NCBI RefSeq assembly: GCF_007097485.1 | Contig: NZ_VKDE01000020.1 | Span: 1-64,000, forward strand | Direction: 5' to 3' | Source: Carboxylicivirga sp. M1479 | GTDB lineage: Bacteria > Bacteroidota > Bacteroidia > Bacteroidales > Marinilabiliaceae | DNA length: 64,000 nt | In this document: in pieces, positions 61,801 through 64,000 of the stretch | Layout: every line of letters begins with the position of its first letter | Numbering within the stretch: position 1 is the first letter of the stretch | The notes under the pieces: model-generated | Database searches by the model: none | What the model was told of the DNA's origin: nothing | Seen by the model: only the letters and a program-made list of their open reading frames with translations | Translations under genes and position numbers: made by a program

Positions 61801-63197
61801 TAATGGATGGCCGAATTTGGGTTGAAAGTGAGTATGGACAAGGAAGCTCTTTCTTCTTTACCATGAAAGCAGGAAAGCAAAAAGCTCAAAAGCGCGATTT
61901 ACTATTACCTCCTGCAGACCTGGAGCAGAAGCATGTGTTAGTAGTGGATAACCATCCAACAACATCTTCAATTATTAAAGACATGCTTGAACTACTCAAG
62001 TTCAGAGTTACTTTAGTACGAAGAAATGATTCGGCCATATTAAAACTGGTTGAAAGTCATCAAGATGATTCCATTGACTTGATAATTGCCGACTGGAACA
62101 TACAAGGCAATAAATTCAACCATGTGGTACAGGAGCTCTATGTGAACAATACCAAGAAAATACCTATTCTGGTACTCATCAGTGCATTCGGTCAGGATCG
62201 TGATCTGGAGCAATTTATAAAAAACAAAAACGTAGGCTCAATCATTAAACCTATTAACTTTTCAACCTTGCACGATGCCTGTTTGGAAGCCTTTGGTAAG
62301 GAAAAAACAAAATCGGCTTGGCGCAAAAAAGAACCAGGTCTCTACTTGAATGAACTACGCAAACAACAAGATGTTAAAATACTACTGGTAGAAGATAACG
62401 AAACCAACAAACAAATTGGAATAGAATTACTTGAACTGGCTGGCATTAACGTAGAGGTAGTGTCTAATGGCCAAGAGGCTATTGACATTGTACGCAATAA
62501 CGGCAGCGATTATTTCGACTTGGTTTTGATGGATATACAAATGCCAGTGATGGACGGATTTGATGCAACCAAAGGAATTCTGGCAATGGAAGAACATGCT
62601 GCCTTGCCAATTATTGCTATGACGGCAGATGCCATTGGAGGCATGAAGAAGAAATTTCTTAACGCAGGCATGGTGGATATGATTGCCAAGCCAATTGATC
62701 CTGAGCAGGTTTTCAAGAAAATATTACGATGGATTGAAAAAAGAAGAGGTAAAAAGGGCTATAAGCGCCAACCGATAACTATTAAAGAAGAACCTATAAT
62801 AGTTGAAATAAACAACACAGAAAATGATCTGCCACAAATTAAAGGCATTCATGTGCACGATGGAGTAAAACGTTTTGCCAATCGTTGGGATTTCTTCAAA
62901 CGTCTGTTACAGCGTTTTTATGTCGATCACGTGAATTTCATAGACGAGTTCAACAATGTACGCGAGTCGGATCGTGAAGTTGCAGAACGGATGTTGCATT
63001 CATTCAAGGGTATTTCGGGAACCATCTCAGCACCTAAGCTCTATGAGTTAGCTATTCAATCAGAACAGTCGTTTAAAAATGAAAAACCAGAATTTAGTCA
63101 ATATTTTAAAGAATTAAATCAAGAATTAGAAACCATTTTACAGGAATTGAGTACAAATAAAGCAGTTGATGTTGAGGGGTTTGAGAAACCAAAATAA
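58866..63197 (+). CDS. hybrid sensor histidine kinase with two receivers and an Hpt domain
   Basis: A 1443-residue membrane phosphorelay protein. Helix one (about 17-36) and helix two (about 296-322) flank a periplasmic helical sensor (about 37-295). Then come two PAS domains (about 335-455 and 465-580, the second with [22 protein letters not shown]-type core), a GAF-like domain (about 595-750), HisKA with His786 ([13 protein letters not shown]), HATPase_c ([16 protein letters not shown]), a divergent receiver with Asp1076 (IADWNIQG), a canonical receiver with Asp1223 ([13 protein letters not shown]) and an Hpt with His1378 ([10 protein letters not shown]). No DNA-binding partner is adjacent. 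An alternative ATG at 58890 would remove eight residues. Confidence 0.93.
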   Translation: MGHFRLRGMANTIQKKVVIAFVIIILLMSVVSFLSIRGIRRLSYVVDSTEQVNRLQDNIYHLRLNEKRAIISGDTALIHNVDSLTLSISNRLQLISQSEANAKTKKTLAPMLDHITAFNKDFKLYAQLHNYRNRLTYLTDSIYSVIESEEIRQKTLLNEWFNKEKLAHAQAIEHYNKAHSNLIAIRSMQTRIEVDNMGTARSDSIEAWFDSSLNITFIIENQVNNTDVRSYMKRFRADLRHYEQTILRTIDLVNNIKNVQKSLRQNALILQQNAELASSTQSQMLNKWGELSLNFLVILVIIAIVAGFLVLRFFVFTITSDERKRRHAENAIEDNRRLLDDIINNSKALIHVTDVDGRYSLVNQIWCDEVGLKEEDVVGKKGEELFSKHLVDNSRELDLQVINSGVPIHYEEEIELRNGKRYFLSNKFPIRNKHGEVQAICGISTDITELNKALRELEKSRENYRNIVTNVPGIVYTGMVDDSRTMLFLSSGFNKVTGFEAENFLDGVQSFTNLIFENDRERVLDTIKQAVRRNHSYEVEYRIADVRGEMRWLHEKGMSVKQSDGGHFLQGVMIDVTATKEAISEVMMRDRFLEGVAEAVKELIVNQNSDKAIQKSLRIVAQSAMVDHAFIFKNDATDGKLQPSTSHIYEWQKDHIKPIDRPGLQTIKYSEIGSRWFHFLSDKKDISGFKDDFIEEEQFLFNELNLENLLVVPVFARDTFWGFIGFGNTQKAIPWVESHRAIFRAYTVTLGIAIAKEKDAVLLKEAKDDAEAATRAKSDFLARMSHEIRTPMNAIVGWTHLAIEKEINPSQADYLKKIQGSSKALLGIINDILDFSKIEAGKLALESIDYDLEQVFDDLSNMVAYKAHEKGLNFIYALHADVPLNLVGDPLRISQILVNLVNNAIKFTNQGEIVTSVLVLQEDDNEVELLFEVKDSGIGIKEELQEYLFDSFSQADVSTTRKYGGTGLGLAICKRLSELMDGRIWVESEYGQGSSFFFTMKAGKQKAQKRDLLLPPADLEQKHVLVVDNHPTTSSIIKDMLELLKFRVTLVRRNDSAILKLVESHQDDSIDLIIADWNIQGNKFNHVVQELYVNNTKKIPILVLISAFGQDRDLEQFIKNKNVGSIIKPINFSTLHDACLEAFGKEKTKSAWRKKEPGLYLNELRKQQDVKILLVEDNETNKQIGIELLELAGINVEVVSNGQEAIDIVRNNGSDYFDLVLMDIQMPVMDGFDATKGILAMEEHAALPIIAMTADAIGGMKKKFLNAGMVDMIAKPIDPEQVFKKILRWIEKRRGKKGYKRQPITIKEEPIIVEINNTENDLPQIKGIHVHDGVKRFANRWDFFKRLLQRFYVDHVNFIDEFNNVRESDREVAERMLHSFKGISGTISAPKLYELAIQSEQSFKNEKPEFSQYFKELNQELETILQELSTNKAVDVEGFEKPK

Positions 63198-63202
63198 TAT
63201 CT

Positions 63203-64000
63203 ATGCAGTTAAAATTAAAACTAGTATTATCAAGCGTTTTATTACTTGTATTATTTTCTTGTGAGGAACAAGTTCCGATAGGCAAACCGCTGTTCTCATT
63301 TAATTTTAATGAAAACCTGATGAATAAGGGCATGGCTAAAACAGCCATTTACGGCCCGCAGCAGGTAAGCTATAGCGTAGAACAAGCAGACACGTGTTTA
63401 GACTTATCCCTTTCGGCTAAGAACAGACATGCGCTAACCATCAAATTAAACGACAATTTTTCTCTGAGCGACTACCCTGGTTACACGGTTGCTTTTTGGG
63501 TAAAAAAGCATCCTCAGGATACAGAGAACTATACCATACTCGACCAAACTGAAACCGTTGAAAGACAAAGTAAAGGCTGGCGCATTAATGTACAAAAAAA
63601 CGGTGCATGGGAATGGTGGTTTTCAGATGGAATACAGAATTGGCACTACCAACCAACTGCAAAGCAAAAGATAAACGATGGGCGTTGGCATCACATTGCT
63701 TACTCTTACAATGCTGATTCTAAAGAAGCACGTTTTTATTATAACGGACTGAATGTCTCCGTTTACTCCATGTCCGAAAACCAATTTGCTATAAAAGGAA
63801 ACGAACTACACATTGGCACAAGTCATCCAAACCAAGGTAACAAAGAACTGTTCAATGGAAAAATAGACCAATTATCTGTCTGGTCAAGGGTCATTAACCA
63901 GCATGAAATAAAAAAGCTTTACAAACAGAAATCGAATAAAAAAATTACCCAACAAACACTCAAGAAGTCATTTAAAGTAATGACCTGGAACTTATGGGAC
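63203..64000 (+). CDS. lipoprotein with LamG domain and start of an endonuclease/exonuclease/phosphatase domain (cut by window end)
   Basis: The open frame begins at ATG 63203, 5 bases after the kinase stop, and stays open for 266 codons to the last base. A lipoprotein signal has Cys20 (LVLFSCEEQ). A LamG/concanavalin-like domain covers about residues 28-240 (YTVAFWVKKHPQDTENYTIL, NDGRWHHIAYSYNADS, FNGKIDQLSVWSRVINQHEI). The last residues FKVMTWNLWD are the opening strand of an endonuclease/exonuclease/phosphatase domain. It is probably an exported nuclease or phosphodiesterase bound to a carbohydrate module. The tight spacing suggests co-transcription with the kinase. Confidence 0.8.
   Translation, partial: MQLKLKLVLSSVLLLVLFSCEEQVPIGKPLFSFNFNENLMNKGMAKTAIYGPQQVSYSVEQADTCLDLSLSAKNRHALTIKLNDNFSLSDYPGYTVAFWVKKHPQDTENYTILDQTETVERQSKGWRINVQKNGAWEWWFSDGIQNWHYQPTAKQKINDGRWHHIAYSYNADSKEARFYYNGLNVSVYSMSENQFAIKGNELHIGTSHPNQGNKELFNGKIDQLSVWSRVINQHEIKKLYKQKSNKKITQQTLKKSFKVMTWNLWD

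Overview
The window reads as chromosome of a Bacteroidota bacterium, most like the marine or sediment Marinilabiliales type (the order is an inference). Signs seen directly are many promoters matching the Bacteroidota -7 box TAnnTTTG, a 2772-residue surface protein ending in a type IX secretion sorting domain, type III glutamine synthetase, families such as DUF2490, DUF3109, DUF3667 and a DUF6261-like protein, and a curli locus in Bacteroidota style. There is no phage, plasmid backbone or CRISPR array. The only mobile-element trace is a transposase remnant at about 49.0-49.3 kb, plus several families of small palindromic or dispersed repeats.

Layout. 0.2-5.6 kb: housekeeping genes (TrmH-type RNA methylase, sucC, arginine deiminase, an FAD oxidoreductase, a DUF2490 barrel). 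5.7-9.7 kb: a quinol-oxidising module of b6-type cytochrome b, Rieske protein and an octaheme cytochrome c with TPR tail. 10-20 kb: an M16 protease, several outer-membrane barrels, a secreted 26-residue-repeat helical protein, a VOC/HxlR convergent pair and a DUF6261-like gene next to an array of covarying palindromes. 20.4-28.8 kb: one giant beta-helix adhesin-like protein with six modules. 29-35 kb: elbB, glnA type III, an M20 dipeptidase, yebC and a small conserved gene.

35-46 kb is the most distinctive block: a curli (csg) locus on the minus strand. It has three curlin-repeat proteins (261, 587 and 225 residues), CsgE, CsgF, a CsgG with an added C-terminal beta-barrel, and a lipoprotein with a carboxypeptidase-regulatory-like domain plus PD40-type propeller. 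Directly upstream lie an NtrC-type sigma-54 activator and a soluble histidine kinase. A near-consensus sigma-54 promoter (42382-42397) sits just before the first curlin gene, with a palindrome about 100 bp further upstream that could be the activator site. Together these suggest a sigma-54/two-component switch for an extracellular amyloid.

46-64 kb: flavodoxin, an O-methyltransferase/M16 protease pair, two tRNA-Phe genes, the transposase remnant, a tightly overlapping cobalamin operon (cobQ, PLP decarboxylase, cbiB, cobT), DUF3667, DUF3109, an SRPBCC/GyrI-like protein, a GHL10 glycosidase-like protein, a large hybrid histidine kinase, and a LamG/nuclease lipoprotein cut by the window end.
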